Source: Celeribacter sp. PS-C1 (GTDB lineage Bacteria; Pseudomonadota; Alphaproteobacteria; Rhodobacterales; Rhodobacteraceae). From it: DNA of 64,000 bases. The stretch is taken from the NCBI RefSeq assembly GCF_019429625.1, contig NZ_JAHXRW010000014.1:1-64000 (forward strand), given 5' to 3'. The stretch's first letter is position 1. Each line of letters begins with the position of its first letter. Below the pieces are notes generated by a model. That model did no database searches, was not told the DNA's origin, and worked only from the letters and a program-made list of their open reading frames with translations. This document shows positions 52,860 to 61,312 of the stretch, in pieces. A program made the position numbers and the translations under genes.

Positions 52860-53333
52860 ATGATCCGCTACATGCTCAAATGCTCCGAAGAGCATCAGTT
52901 CGAAAGCTGGTTTCGTTCCGCCGAAGCCTTTGAGACACTGCGCGAAAACGGTCAGTTGAGCTGCCCGACCTGCGGCAAATCTCAGGTGTTCAAAGCCATG
53001 ATGGCCCCACGTGTCAGCACGGCGCGCAAGGCCGAGAGCCCCGCCCCCGAGGCGACCACATCCACCCCACCGTCGCAGAACGCCCCAATGGAGCCGCCAC
53101 GTCCCTCCGCAGAAGAGGTCGAAAAGGCGGTCGCCAAACTCAGAGCAGAGGTTGAGGCCAATTCCGATTACGTCGGCGTCGAATTCGCCAAGGAGGCGCG
53201 CAAAATCCACGAAGGCGAGGCCCCCGCGCGTGCGATCTACGGCGAGGCGAAACTGGACGACGCCAAGGCCCTTTTGGAAGAGGGTGTGCCGGTCCTTCCG
53301 CTGCCCTTCACGCCCAAGCGCAAACTGAACTGA
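52860..53333 (+). CDS. DUF1178 family protein
   Basis: A 157-residue protein: MIRYMLKCSEEHQFESWFRS, then a CPTCG knuckle (LSCPTCGKSQVFKAMMAPRV), a Pro-rich linker, and the conserved C-terminal FAKEARKIHEGEAPARAIYG ... EGVPVLPLP. This is the DUF1178 pattern of alpha- and betaproteobacteria. Function unknown; the two N-terminal Cys pairs suggest zinc binding. It follows the NUDIX gene on the same strand by 73 bp. Confidence 0.9.
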   Translation: MIRYMLKCSEEHQFESWFRSAEAFETLRENGQLSCPTCGKSQVFKAMMAPRVSTARKAESPAPEATTSTPPSQNAPMEPPRPSAEEVEKAVAKLRAEVEANSDYVGVEFAKEARKIHEGEAPARAIYGEAKLDDAKALLEEGVPVLPLPFTPKRKLN

Positions 53334-53358
53334 CACCTCCCCTACAAAGGCAATCGAC

Positions 53359-54006
53359 ATGGACACGGCTCTCATCACCGGCGCCTCGCGCGGCATTGGC
53401 GCGGCTCTGAAATCCGAACTCGGCACGCGCGGCTATGAGGTCACCGGCACCTCGACGCGCGGCGCAGACGGCCTTTTGCCGCTTGATGTCAAAGACCCGC
53501 AGAGCGTTTCGGGTCTGGCCAGCACGTTGAAAGATCGCCCGCTGGACCTGTTGGTCTGTAACGCCGGGCTTTATCTCGACAAAGGGCAAGCGCTCGAGAC
53601 CGACTACCCCGCAGACATGTGGGCCGAAGAATTCGCCGTCAATGTCACGGGCGTCTTCCTGACGGTGCAGGCCTTTCTCCCCGCCTTGCGCGCCGCGCGC
53701 GGCAAGATCGCGATCATTTCGTCCCAGATGGCGTCCCACACCCGCGCGCCCGGTGGCTCTTACATCTACCGCGCGTCGAAAGCCGCGGCTCTGAACCTGG
53801 GCCGCAACCTTGCCTCCGATCTCAAATCGGACGGCATTTCGGTCGGCATCTACCACCCCGGCTGGGTCCAGACCGATATGGGCGGCGCCTCGGCCGAGAT
53901 CACGCCGACCATGGCCGCCACAGGATTGGCGGATCGTTTTGCCGAGCTGTCGCTGACCTCCACCGGTTGTTTCCTGACCTGGGACGGGCATCCACACGCC
54001 TATTGA
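53359..54006 (+). CDS. short-chain dehydrogenase/reductase
   Basis: A 215-residue SDR: TALITGASRGIGAALKSELG (Rossmann TGxxxGIG), LLVCNAGLY (NAG motif), and catalytic Ser and Tyr-x3-Lys in IISSQMASHT...YIYRASKAAALNLG, then YHPGWVQTDMGG. NAD(P)-dependent oxidoreductase of unknown substrate. It lies 25 bp after the DUF1178 gene, possibly co-transcribed. Confidence 0.9.
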   Translation: MDTALITGASRGIGAALKSELGTRGYEVTGTSTRGADGLLPLDVKDPQSVSGLASTLKDRPLDLLVCNAGLYLDKGQALETDYPADMWAEEFAVNVTGVFLTVQAFLPALRAARGKIAIISSQMASHTRAPGGSYIYRASKAAALNLGRNLASDLKSDGISVGIYHPGWVQTDMGGASAEITPTMAATGLADRFAELSLTSTGCFLTWDGHPHAY

Positions 54007-54128
54007 GGCCTCTTTGAAGCAAAAATACTCAGTAAAATATGCGCTGGCACCGCGCGCCACTCTTGCGCTTGGGCCTTAAGCCACTTAGAGAACCGTGACC
54101 ACTCTGACGACGGGGGATAAGGCCAGAG

Positions 54129-55364
54129 ATGCCCATTCTCGTGATGAAATTCGGCGGCACATCCGTCGCCACGCTCGACAAGATCAAACGCGCCGCGAAA
54201 CGCGTCGGCCGCGAGGTTGCCAATGGCTACGACGTGATCGTCGTGGTCTCTGCCATGTCCGGCGAGACCAACAAGCTCGTGGGTTACGTGAACGAGACCT
54301 CTCCGATGTATGACGCGCGCGAATATGACGCCGTTGTCTCCTCTGGCGAGAACGTGACCGCGGGCCTCATGGCGCTGACGCTTCAGGAAATGGACGTGCC
54401 TGCGCGCAGCTGGCAGGGCTGGCAAGTGCCGCTCAAGACCAACTCCGCGCATGGCGCCGCACGGATCGAAGAGATCCCGCCGGAGAACATCCTCGCCAAA
54501 TTCGGCGAAGGCATGAAAGTCGCCGTCGTGGCGGGCTTCCAGGGTATTTCGCCCGAAGGCCGCATCACCACGCTGGGCCGGGGTGGTTCCGACACCACCG
54601 CCGTGGCCTTCGCCGCCGCTTTTGAGGCCGAGCGTTGCGACATCTACACCGACGTGGACGGGGTCTACACCACCGACCCGCGGATCGAGAGCAAGGCGCG
54701 CAAACTTGAGAAAGTCGCCTTTGAAGAGATGTTGGAACTCGCGTCTCTTGGTGCGAAAGTGCTTCAGACCCGTTCGGTCGAGCTGGCGATGCGTTACGGC
54801 GTGCGCCTGCGCGTCCTGTCGTCTTTCGAGGAATATGACCCCAATGCCGGCACGCTGATCTGTGCCGAGGAGGATATCGTGGAAAACAAACCTGTCTCGG
54901 GCATTGCCGCCTCCCGCGAAGAAGCCAAAATGACCCTCGTGTCGGTCGCTGACCGCCCCGGCATCGCCGCCGCCATTTTCGGTCCGCTGGCCGAAGCGGG
55001 TGTGAATGTCGATATGATCATTCAGAACATCTCCGAAGAAGGTCGCACCGACATGACCTTCTCCTGCCCCGTCGATCAGGTGAACCGCGCCAAAGCGGCG
55101 CTGGACGCGGCGAAGGACCGTGGAGCCTTCAACTTTGGCGAACTGATCTCCGACACCGAAGTGGCGAAGATTTCACTCGTCGGCATCGGCATGCGCTCGC
55201 AATCCGGTGTGGCCGCAAAGATGTTCAAAGTGCTCTCCGACGAAGGCATCAACATCAAGGTCATCGCGACCTCCGAGATCAAGATTTCCGTTCTGATCGA
55301 CCGCAAATACACCGAGCTGGCCGTGCAGGCGCTCCATGATGCGTTCGAGCTGAACGTCGCCTGA
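54129..55364 (+). CDS. lysC: aspartate kinase
   Basis: A 411-residue aspartokinase catalysing the first step to lysine, threonine and methionine. KFGGTSVATLDKIKRAA at the N-terminus is the kinase signature; VVSAMSGETNKLV and TLGRGGSDTTAVAFAAAFEA, then YTDVDGVYTTDPR, bind ATP and aspartate. Two ACT regulatory domains (~265-411; ISLVGIGMRSQSGVAAKMFK) confer feedback control by lysine or threonine. It is followed by a strong terminator. Confidence 0.97.
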   Translation: MPILVMKFGGTSVATLDKIKRAAKRVGREVANGYDVIVVVSAMSGETNKLVGYVNETSPMYDAREYDAVVSSGENVTAGLMALTLQEMDVPARSWQGWQVPLKTNSAHGAARIEEIPPENILAKFGEGMKVAVVAGFQGISPEGRITTLGRGGSDTTAVAFAAAFEAERCDIYTDVDGVYTTDPRIESKARKLEKVAFEEMLELASLGAKVLQTRSVELAMRYGVRLRVLSSFEEYDPNAGTLICAEEDIVENKPVSGIAASREEAKMTLVSVADRPGIAAAIFGPLAEAGVNVDMIIQNISEEGRTDMTFSCPVDQVNRAKAALDAAKDRGAFNFGELISDTEVAKISLVGIGMRSQSGVAAKMFKVLSDEGINIKVIATSEIKISVLIDRKYTELAVQALHDAFELNVA

Positions 55365-55390
55365 GACCCAGGCCTTTTGCAAAACATATG

Positions 55391-55420
55391 ACCCCCGCCA
55401 CCTGCGGGGGTTTATTTTTT
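55391..55420 (+). terminator. rho-independent terminator after lysC
   Basis: cccccgc (55392-55398) pairs with gcggggg (55404-55410), extended by an A-T pair, loop 5 nt, followed by tttatttttt. It lies 27 bp after the lysC stop. Confidence 0.9.
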
Positions 55421-55442
55421 AAAGCATTTTGAAAGTCCGCTT

Positions 55443-55808
55443 ATGATTTTTTGGCAACGCCTCGAGGGCGCCCTCATTTTCGTGACCTGCATGACCGCCC
55501 TTTGGGCCATGGGCGTGTCCCTGCCCATTTGGGCCATGGTGCTTTTGTTCTTCGCCCCCGACTTGTCGTTTGCGGGCTATGCTCTCGGCCCGCGTATGGG
55601 CGCGATTGGCTACAACCTGACGCATCTCTATGCCACCGGCGCGCTCATAGCGCTCTTCGGATGGCTTAGTGGCACGCCTGTCGTTACGTCACTGGGGCTG
55701 TTGTGGATCGCGCATGCTGGGTTTGATCGGGCCCTTGGATATGGCCTCAAATCCGCGCAGGGCTTTGTGATCACACATCTCGGACGGATCGGCAAAAACA
55801 CGGCCTAG
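55443..55808 (+). CDS. DUF4260-like small membrane protein
   Basis: A 121-residue protein with three to four membrane helices (LIFVTCMTALWAMGVSLPIW; MVLLFFAPDLSFAGYALGPR; IGYNLTHLYATGALIALFGW) and LLWIAHAGFDRALGYGLK, the closing pattern of DUF4260. No assigned function. It starts 22 bp after the lysC terminator and so is transcribed separately. Confidence 0.8.
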   Translation: MIFWQRLEGALIFVTCMTALWAMGVSLPIWAMVLLFFAPDLSFAGYALGPRMGAIGYNLTHLYATGALIALFGWLSGTPVVTSLGLLWIAHAGFDRALGYGLKSAQGFVITHLGRIGKNTA

Positions 55809-56003
55809 TGCGCAGCCGCAGCACTCTCTTTCTGCAACTGCATCCACAAGTTGCGGATTTTTCTGCACTTTTTGCACGCAAATAGCGCGTAAATATTGGA
55901 CAAGGTGCCGTGCCGAGGTTGATTTTTCTGGGCAAAAGCCACATCTGTGCTCTAAAGAATTTGACGCCCAGAAGAACAGGCGCAAAACAAGACCGACGGG
56001 GAC

Positions 56004-58256
56004 ATGGTGCATAATCTGGAAAGCGAAAGCCGGAAGCTTTTGGGCCGGCTCAGGGACACGCTGGCCGAAGACAGTGCCGGTCAGGCACGTCTCGACCGCA
56101 TCACCCATCTGATCGCCGACAGCATGCAGACCGAGGTCTGTTCGATCTATCTCTTCCGCGATGCAGACACGTTGGAGCTCTGCGCCACCGAAGGCCTCAA
56201 AGCCGAAGCTGTCCACAAGACGCGCATGCGCATTGGCGAGGGTCTTGTCGGCCGTGTCGCCCGCACGCGCCTCATGGTCAACGCCGCCGACGCGCCCTCG
56301 GAGCGGGGCTTTCGCTACATGCCTGAGACCGGCGAGGAATTATTTTCGAGCTTTCTCGGCCTGCCGATCCAACGTCTGGGTGAAATTCTTGGGGTTTTGG
56401 TTGTCCAGTCGAAAGAGGCCCGCGCCTTTACCGAGGACGAGGTCTATGCCCTCGAGGTGGTCGCCATGGTGCTGGCCGAGATGACCGAACTCGGCGCTTT
56501 CATCGGTGATGAAGGCGGCATGGCCGCGCTTCACCAGCATCCGGTGATGTTCCGCGGCGCAACCGGGCAAGAGGGTGTGGCCGAGGGCAATGTCTACCTG
56601 CACGAGCCGCGCGTCGTGGTCACAAACCCGGTGGCCGACGACCCGGATGCGGAAAAGGAGCGGCTGCGCAAGGCCGTGGATGAGTTGCGGATTTCTGTGG
56701 ACAGCATGCTGGCCGCCGTCGAGCCCGGCGAGAAAGACCAGCGCGAGGTGCTTGAAGCCTACCGCATGTTCGCCAATTCCCGTGGCTGGATGCGGCGGAT
56801 GGAAGAGGACATCGACCGAGGCCTCTCCGCAGAGGCCGCCGTAGAGAAAGAACAGGGCGCGGCCCGCACGCGACTGGCGCAGGTGCCGGACCCTTACATG
56901 CGCGAGCGTCTCCACGATCTTGATGACCTGTCGAACCGGCTGCTGCGCATTCTCACCGGGCAAGGCAACGAAACAGGCGCGGAAATGCCAGAGAACCCGA
57001 TTCTCGTCGCCCGCAACATCGGCCCCGGCGAATTGCTCGATTACGGCAAGGACCTCAAAGGCATCGTGCTGGAACAAGGTTCCGTCGGCTCGCATGCCGC
57101 CGTGGTGGCGCGCGCTTGGGCGATTCCTCTTGTGATTCACGCCGAGGGCATCACCACCGAGGCGCTGAACGGCAACGCCATTTTGGTCGATGGCGATCAA
57201 GGCGTGGTGCATTTGCGCCCGGAGGACTCGGTCGCCGCCGCCTTTCGCGACAAAATCGCGATGCAGGCCGAGGCCCAGCAACGCTATGCGGGTCTCGTGG
57301 GTCTGCCTGCCGAAACGCTTTGCGGCAAGAAAATCGCCATGCATATGAACGCGGGATTGATGGCGGATCTGCCGTCTCTGGCCTCGTCGGGCGCCGAAGG
57401 CGTTGGCCTGTTCCGCACCGAATTGCAATTTCTCATCCGCAACAAAGTGCCCCGCCGGGGCGAGTTGGCGACGCTTTACGCGCGCGTCATGGATGCGGCG
57501 CGTGGCAAACGTGTGGTGTTCCGCACCCTCGACATCGGGTCCGACAAGGTGCTGCCCTATATGAAACCCCAAGACGAGCCGAACCCCGCAATGGGCTGGC
57601 GTGCGATCCGTGTGGGGCTCGATAAGCGCGGCGTCATGCGGATGCAGCTTCAGGCGCTCATCCGCGCCGCCTCGGGTCGTCCTTTGACGATCATGTTCCC
57701 CTTCGTGGCGCAGTTCGACGAATACCGTCAGGCCCGTGCAATCTTGGAAGAGGTGCTCGAATCCGAGCAAAAGCTGGGCTATGTGCCGCCCTCCTCCGTA
57801 GAGATTGGCGCGATGTTGGAAACACCCTCTCTGGCCTTCGCGCCCGACCTGTTTTTCCAACAGACCGACTTCATTTCCATCGGCGGCAACGACCTCAAAC
57901 AGTTCTTTTTCGCCGCTGATCGCGAAAACGAACGGGTGCGCCGGCGCTATGACACGCTGAACTATTCCTTCCTGAGCTTCATCCGACAGATCGTTGAACG
58001 CTGCGATCAGTTCGACACGCCTGTGTCGTTTTGTGGCGAGGATGCCGGGCGGCCGTTGGAAGCGGTGGCTCTAGCCGCGATGGGCGTGCGCACGCTGTCG
58101 ATGCGCCCGGCCTCGATCGGCCCGGTGAAGGCGATGTTGCGGCGGCTCGACCTCGATGAAGTGGCAAACGTCATTGATCAAGCCGCAGACGCGGGAGCGC
58201 AATCGGTGCGCGAAGAGTTGAGTGGCTATCTGGTAAAACAGGGCTTCATGCTCTGA
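56004..58256 (+). CDS. ptsP: phosphoenolpyruvate phosphotransferase PtsP (enzyme I-Ntr)
   Basis: A 750-residue protein: N-terminal GAF domain (~15-160, EVCSIYLFRDADTLELCATE, GEGLVGRVARTR), enzyme I N-domain, phospho-His region LEQGSVGSHAAVVARAWAIP, and the PEP-binding barrel GVGLFRTELQFLIR, FRTLDIGSDKVLPYM, SIGGNDLKQFFFAADR and CGEDAGRP. It starts the nitrogen-type phosphotransfer chain that controls potassium, nitrogen and stress responses. In alphaproteobacteria it commonly lies just after lysC, as here. Confidence 0.96.
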   Translation: MVHNLESESRKLLGRLRDTLAEDSAGQARLDRITHLIADSMQTEVCSIYLFRDADTLELCATEGLKAEAVHKTRMRIGEGLVGRVARTRLMVNAADAPSERGFRYMPETGEELFSSFLGLPIQRLGEILGVLVVQSKEARAFTEDEVYALEVVAMVLAEMTELGAFIGDEGGMAALHQHPVMFRGATGQEGVAEGNVYLHEPRVVVTNPVADDPDAEKERLRKAVDELRISVDSMLAAVEPGEKDQREVLEAYRMFANSRGWMRRMEEDIDRGLSAEAAVEKEQGAARTRLAQVPDPYMRERLHDLDDLSNRLLRILTGQGNETGAEMPENPILVARNIGPGELLDYGKDLKGIVLEQGSVGSHAAVVARAWAIPLVIHAEGITTEALNGNAILVDGDQGVVHLRPEDSVAAAFRDKIAMQAEAQQRYAGLVGLPAETLCGKKIAMHMNAGLMADLPSLASSGAEGVGLFRTELQFLIRNKVPRRGELATLYARVMDAARGKRVVFRTLDIGSDKVLPYMKPQDEPNPAMGWRAIRVGLDKRGVMRMQLQALIRAASGRPLTIMFPFVAQFDEYRQARAILEEVLESEQKLGYVPPSSVEIGAMLETPSLAFAPDLFFQQTDFISIGGNDLKQFFFAADRENERVRRRYDTLNYSFLSFIRQIVERCDQFDTPVSFCGEDAGRPLEAVALAAMGVRTLSMRPASIGPVKAMLRRLDLDEVANVIDQAADAGAQSVREELSGYLVKQGFML

Positions 58257-58287
58257 ATCCGGCGCCTTGGCGCACGACAGGACCGCA

Positions 58288-59055
58288 TCAGCGCGCCATT
58301 TCCGCCCGAAGCAAGTCTTTGAGTTCTTCGAAGGACAGATCGCTGTCCTCGGCCATGCGGAGCATGCCGAAACTCACATGCGCCATGTCCTGATAATAGG
58401 CGGTATAGGCGTAATTCGTCGCCGCCCCCGCCACCGCGCCCAGCACCGGCACGGTCTGCGCCGCCAGTTTTTGCCCCAGAACCACCGAAAGGCGCGGCGC
58501 GACCTTGGCAATAATACCGTTTAGCGTTGCGCCGGTGAGCGTTGTTCGGGCCGCGATAAAGCCGAGGTCAGCGCCATCGTCGTCTTCCAGAGGCCCCGCG
58601 GCGGCAAAGACCTGAATACAGGCTTTGCGCACATCGTCGCGGGACGGATCAAAGCCGTGATCTTCGGCAACGCCCTGGATCGCATGGAGCAGCACCGTTG
58701 TCGTGACCGGCAGTTCCGCAAGAGCCGTCGGCAGACCGCCAATGCCACCCACAGCCCCCAGCCCCGAGGTCACCGCGCGCGACATCCAAGTGCTGCCTTT
58801 GACCGAGCGCCGCCCACGCGCCGCGCCGTCAAACGCCAGTTCCAGCGCCGAAAGAGTTGCACCCTCAAGCTGGCCCCTGATTTTATTAGGAAGTTTGTCG
58901 AACAGCCCGTCCGCCGTGCCGCCCACAATGTTCAAAAGCTGCATGCCGGGATGATTGGCACGTTTCAGCCGCCGCGCCAGCGCGCGGATCGCCTCCGGCG
59001 TGGGAGCCTGCAACACGGCATGAGAGCCATCGGTGAGGGTCGGCAATTTTTCCAT
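58288..59055 (-). CDS. EcsC-family protein
   Basis: A 255-residue protein beginning MEKLPTLTDGSHAVLQAPTP. It has glycine/alanine-rich hydrophobic stretches (SGLGAVGGIGGLPTALAELP; TVPVLGAVAGAATNYAYTAY) typical of EcsC. ATG 59055 is preferred since longer starts would run into the upstream acetyltransferase gene. Role unknown; B. subtilis EcsC is linked to an ABC transporter. Convergent with ptsP. Confidence 0.82.
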   Translation of the reverse strand: MEKLPTLTDGSHAVLQAPTPEAIRALARRLKRANHPGMQLLNIVGGTADGLFDKLPNKIRGQLEGATLSALELAFDGAARGRRSVKGSTWMSRAVTSGLGAVGGIGGLPTALAELPVTTTVLLHAIQGVAEDHGFDPSRDDVRKACIQVFAAAGPLEDDDGADLGFIAARTTLTGATLNGIIAKVAPRLSVVLGQKLAAQTVPVLGAVAGAATNYAYTAYYQDMAHVSFGMLRMAEDSDLSFEELKDLLRAEMAR

Positions 59056-59071
59056 ACCGATACAGATGGGG

Positions 59072-59563
59072 TCAGTCGTCCTTGTGGACAAGCCCCTCGA
59101 CCCCGTCCCAAGCACCGGGACGCAGAGCCACGCCCAAAACCCGTTCGGGGTTGGTCGGTGGCGGCATCTCTACATGGTCGAGCTTTTCAAAGCCGAAACG
59201 CGAATAATAGGGCGCATCCCCCACCAACATCACACGCTCCCAGCCGAGCCGCACGGCCTCGGCCATCGACTCATTCATGAGCAATCCGCCCAGGCCCTCG
59301 CCCTGTCGCGTGTGGTGCACGGCAATAGGCCCCAAGAGCAACGCGCGATGTTCGCCCGCGCCGATGCGAATGGGCCAATAGCGGATCGCAGCGGCCAGAA
59401 CGCCATGCTCATCGCGGGCCAAAAGACAGAGATCGGTGACCTTTTCGACCCCATCACGCAGGCGATAGGAAGACAAAAGCTCGCGCCCCGGCGCGAAACA
59501 GGTGTCGTAGAGGGCTTCCACCTCCCAAAGATCGTCCGGTGTCTCTGTCTCGATCTGATACAC
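59072..59563 (-). CDS. GNAT-family N-acetyltransferase
   Basis: A 163-residue GNAT enzyme with the acetyl-CoA loop LLLGPIAVHHTRQGEGLGGL (Q/RxxGxG/A) and the following MAEAVRLGWERVMLVGDAPY, then YYSRFGF, typical of the YhbS-like subfamily. GTG 59563 is favoured by AAAGGG 6 nt upstream. Acceptor unknown. It lies just before the EcsC gene on the same strand. Confidence 0.88.
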   Translation of the reverse strand: MYQIETETPDDLWEVEALYDTCFAPGRELLSSYRLRDGVEKVTDLCLLARDEHGVLAAAIRYWPIRIGAGEHRALLLGPIAVHHTRQGEGLGGLLMNESMAEAVRLGWERVMLVGDAPYYSRFGFEKLDHVEMPPPTNPERVLGVALRPGAWDGVEGLVHKDD

Positions 59564-59668
59564 GCTTATCCCTTTCTCAGCGCACAGATTTTGCACGCGG
59601 ATTTGGCTCGAAATTCTGCTATCACAGCCCTAAATGGTGAGCAACGCGAAGAAAAGGACACATCCCAG

Positions 59669-60253
59669 ATGTATTACCGCCCCAGCGATGGCCATAACCT
59701 GCCGCACAATCCATTCAACGCCATCGTCTCGCCACGTCCCATTGGCTGGATCTCGACGCGGTCCTCCTCAGGGCATGAAAACCTCGCGCCCTACTCGTTT
59801 TTCAACGCGGTCGCCTATGTGCCTCCGCAGGTTATGTTTGCCTCAATCGGCTCTAAAGATACGCTGCGCAAACTGCGCGAGACCGGCGAGTTTTGCGTCA
59901 ACCTGGTGGGGGCCGACCAGATTGCGGTGATGAATGCCTCCTCCGCGGCGTTTGAGTTCGAGGAAGACGAGTTCTCCCAATCCGGCGCGCTGCGTGCGGC
60001 CTGTCGCGAGATTGCCTGTTCTCGGGTCGAGGACGCGCCGGCGTCCTTGGAGTGCAAAATGACCCAGATCGTCGAACTTGCAGGCAAGGACAATCACCTC
60101 GTGATCGGCGAAGTCGTCGGCATCCACATCCGTCCCGACCTGATTGTGGACGGGCGGTTCGATGTGGTGAAAGCCCGCATGCTGTCGCGTCTGGGTTATC
60201 GCGATTACGCCGAGGTCACGGAAGTATTTGAGTTGACGCGTCCGAATGACTAA
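59669..60253 (+). CDS. flavin reductase-like FMN-binding protein
   Basis: A 194-residue protein: NPFNAIVSPRPIGWISTRSS, then YSFFNAVAYVPPQVMFASIG, and later FCVNLVGADQ, the FMN-binding split-barrel pattern of the flavin reductase/DIM6-NTAB family. It reduces flavin or a flavin-dependent substrate with NAD(P)H. The ATG is 59669; upstream in-frame extensions are antisense to the acetyltransferase and are rejected. Confidence 0.9.
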   Translation: MYYRPSDGHNLPHNPFNAIVSPRPIGWISTRSSSGHENLAPYSFFNAVAYVPPQVMFASIGSKDTLRKLRETGEFCVNLVGADQIAVMNASSAAFEFEEDEFSQSGALRAACREIACSRVEDAPASLECKMTQIVELAGKDNHLVIGEVVGIHIRPDLIVDGRFDVVKARMLSRLGYRDYAEVTEVFELTRPND

Positions 60254-60419
60254 AGCCTCTGAACGAAGAGTGTCAGGAACCTCTTTCGCGGGCTGACCGT
60301 TGTCAGACATTGAACCCGCAAACAGATGCCGCATCACACGGTCGACTGCAGCACCTGAATGATCATACGAGCCACATCAGTAACACGCCCCGTCCCCAGT
60401 CATCCCAAATGGAGAAGTC

Positions 60420-61196
60420 ATGCGCATCCAGATCGACGTCGCGATGACCTACAGGTTCCCGAACCCGAACACGGTTTTTCTGGCGCTTGAAGCCGCAAAA
60501 ATTGAAGGGCAAGAGATCGAATACGAAAGTCTTCTGCTGGGCGATGCGACCGTGAGGCGGATCACGGGAGACTCGGGCGTCGGCGAACGGGTTTTTGCGC
60601 TAGTGCCCGGAACCGAAATGATTCTGAACTACAGCGCCCTTGTGAACATCACCCGACCTCACAACGGGATCGAAAGCCTCGACGCCGCGCCCTTGCATAT
60701 GATCCCGGGAGAGGTCGTCCCCTATCTGCGACCCTCGCGCTATTGTCAGTCCGACAAATTCGTGAGCTTTGTCCGCAAACGCTTCGGCAATCTGCAAGGC
60801 GGGGTAAAGGTGGCCGCCATCCGGGACTGGATCGAAAGCAATCTCTCCTACGTCCCGGGCAGTTCCGATGCCGACACCAACGTGTTGGAGACGTTCGCCG
60901 GACGGCAAGGCGTGTGTCGCGACTACGCGCATTTGATGTGTTCGATGGTGCGTGCCGCGCAAATTCCGGCGCGAATGGTGGCGGTCTACAGCCCCAATGT
61001 CACCCCACAGGATTTCCACGCGGTAGCAGAGGTTTGGCTCGGCGGGGAATGGGTCCTCGTAGACGCCACGGGCATGTGCAACCCCGATGATATGGCCGTG
61101 ATCGCAGTTGGGCGGGATGCCTACGACATCGCCTTTATGGAGTCGCAGGAGCCGGCAGAACTGCTCTACCAATCCGTCATGGCGAAGCCTGTTTAA
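60420..61196 (+). CDS. transglutaminase-like protease-fold protein
   Basis: A 258-residue protein. The C-terminal half carries the transglutaminase triad: TFAGRQGVCRDYAHLMCSMV (Cys), DFHAVAEVWLGGEWVLVDAT (His and Asp). The N-terminal half is a beta-sandwich as in bacterial transglutaminase_N proteins. Probably a cytoplasmic peptidase or ligase of unknown substrate. GGAGA precedes the ATG by 5 nt. Confidence 0.9.
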   Translation: MRIQIDVAMTYRFPNPNTVFLALEAAKIEGQEIEYESLLLGDATVRRITGDSGVGERVFALVPGTEMILNYSALVNITRPHNGIESLDAAPLHMIPGEVVPYLRPSRYCQSDKFVSFVRKRFGNLQGGVKVAAIRDWIESNLSYVPGSSDADTNVLETFAGRQGVCRDYAHLMCSMVRAAQIPARMVAVYSPNVTPQDFHAVAEVWLGGEWVLVDATGMCNPDDMAVIAVGRDAYDIAFMESQEPAELLYQSVMAKPV

Positions 61197-61261
61197 CGAC
61201 AGGATGCAGGTAGAAAGCCGCCTGCGCTTTCTTTGTCATCAGAGACGTCGCCCAAACTGAA

Positions 61262-61288
61262 AAAGGCCTCCCTGAAAGGGAGGCCTTT
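61262..61288. terminator. bidirectional terminator between transglutaminase and SulP genes
   Basis: A perfect 12-bp stem, aaaggcctccct / agggaggccttt, with the 3-nt loop gaa, lies between the convergent genes. The A/T ends serve both strands. Confidence 0.9.
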
Positions 61289-61312
61289 CGCGTTCACATC
61301 TTCGGAAAAAGC

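Noticed and set aside
56340-57860. 506-codon frame antisense to ptsP
   Set aside because: Shadow of a well-recognised gene; no motifs, no ribosome site.
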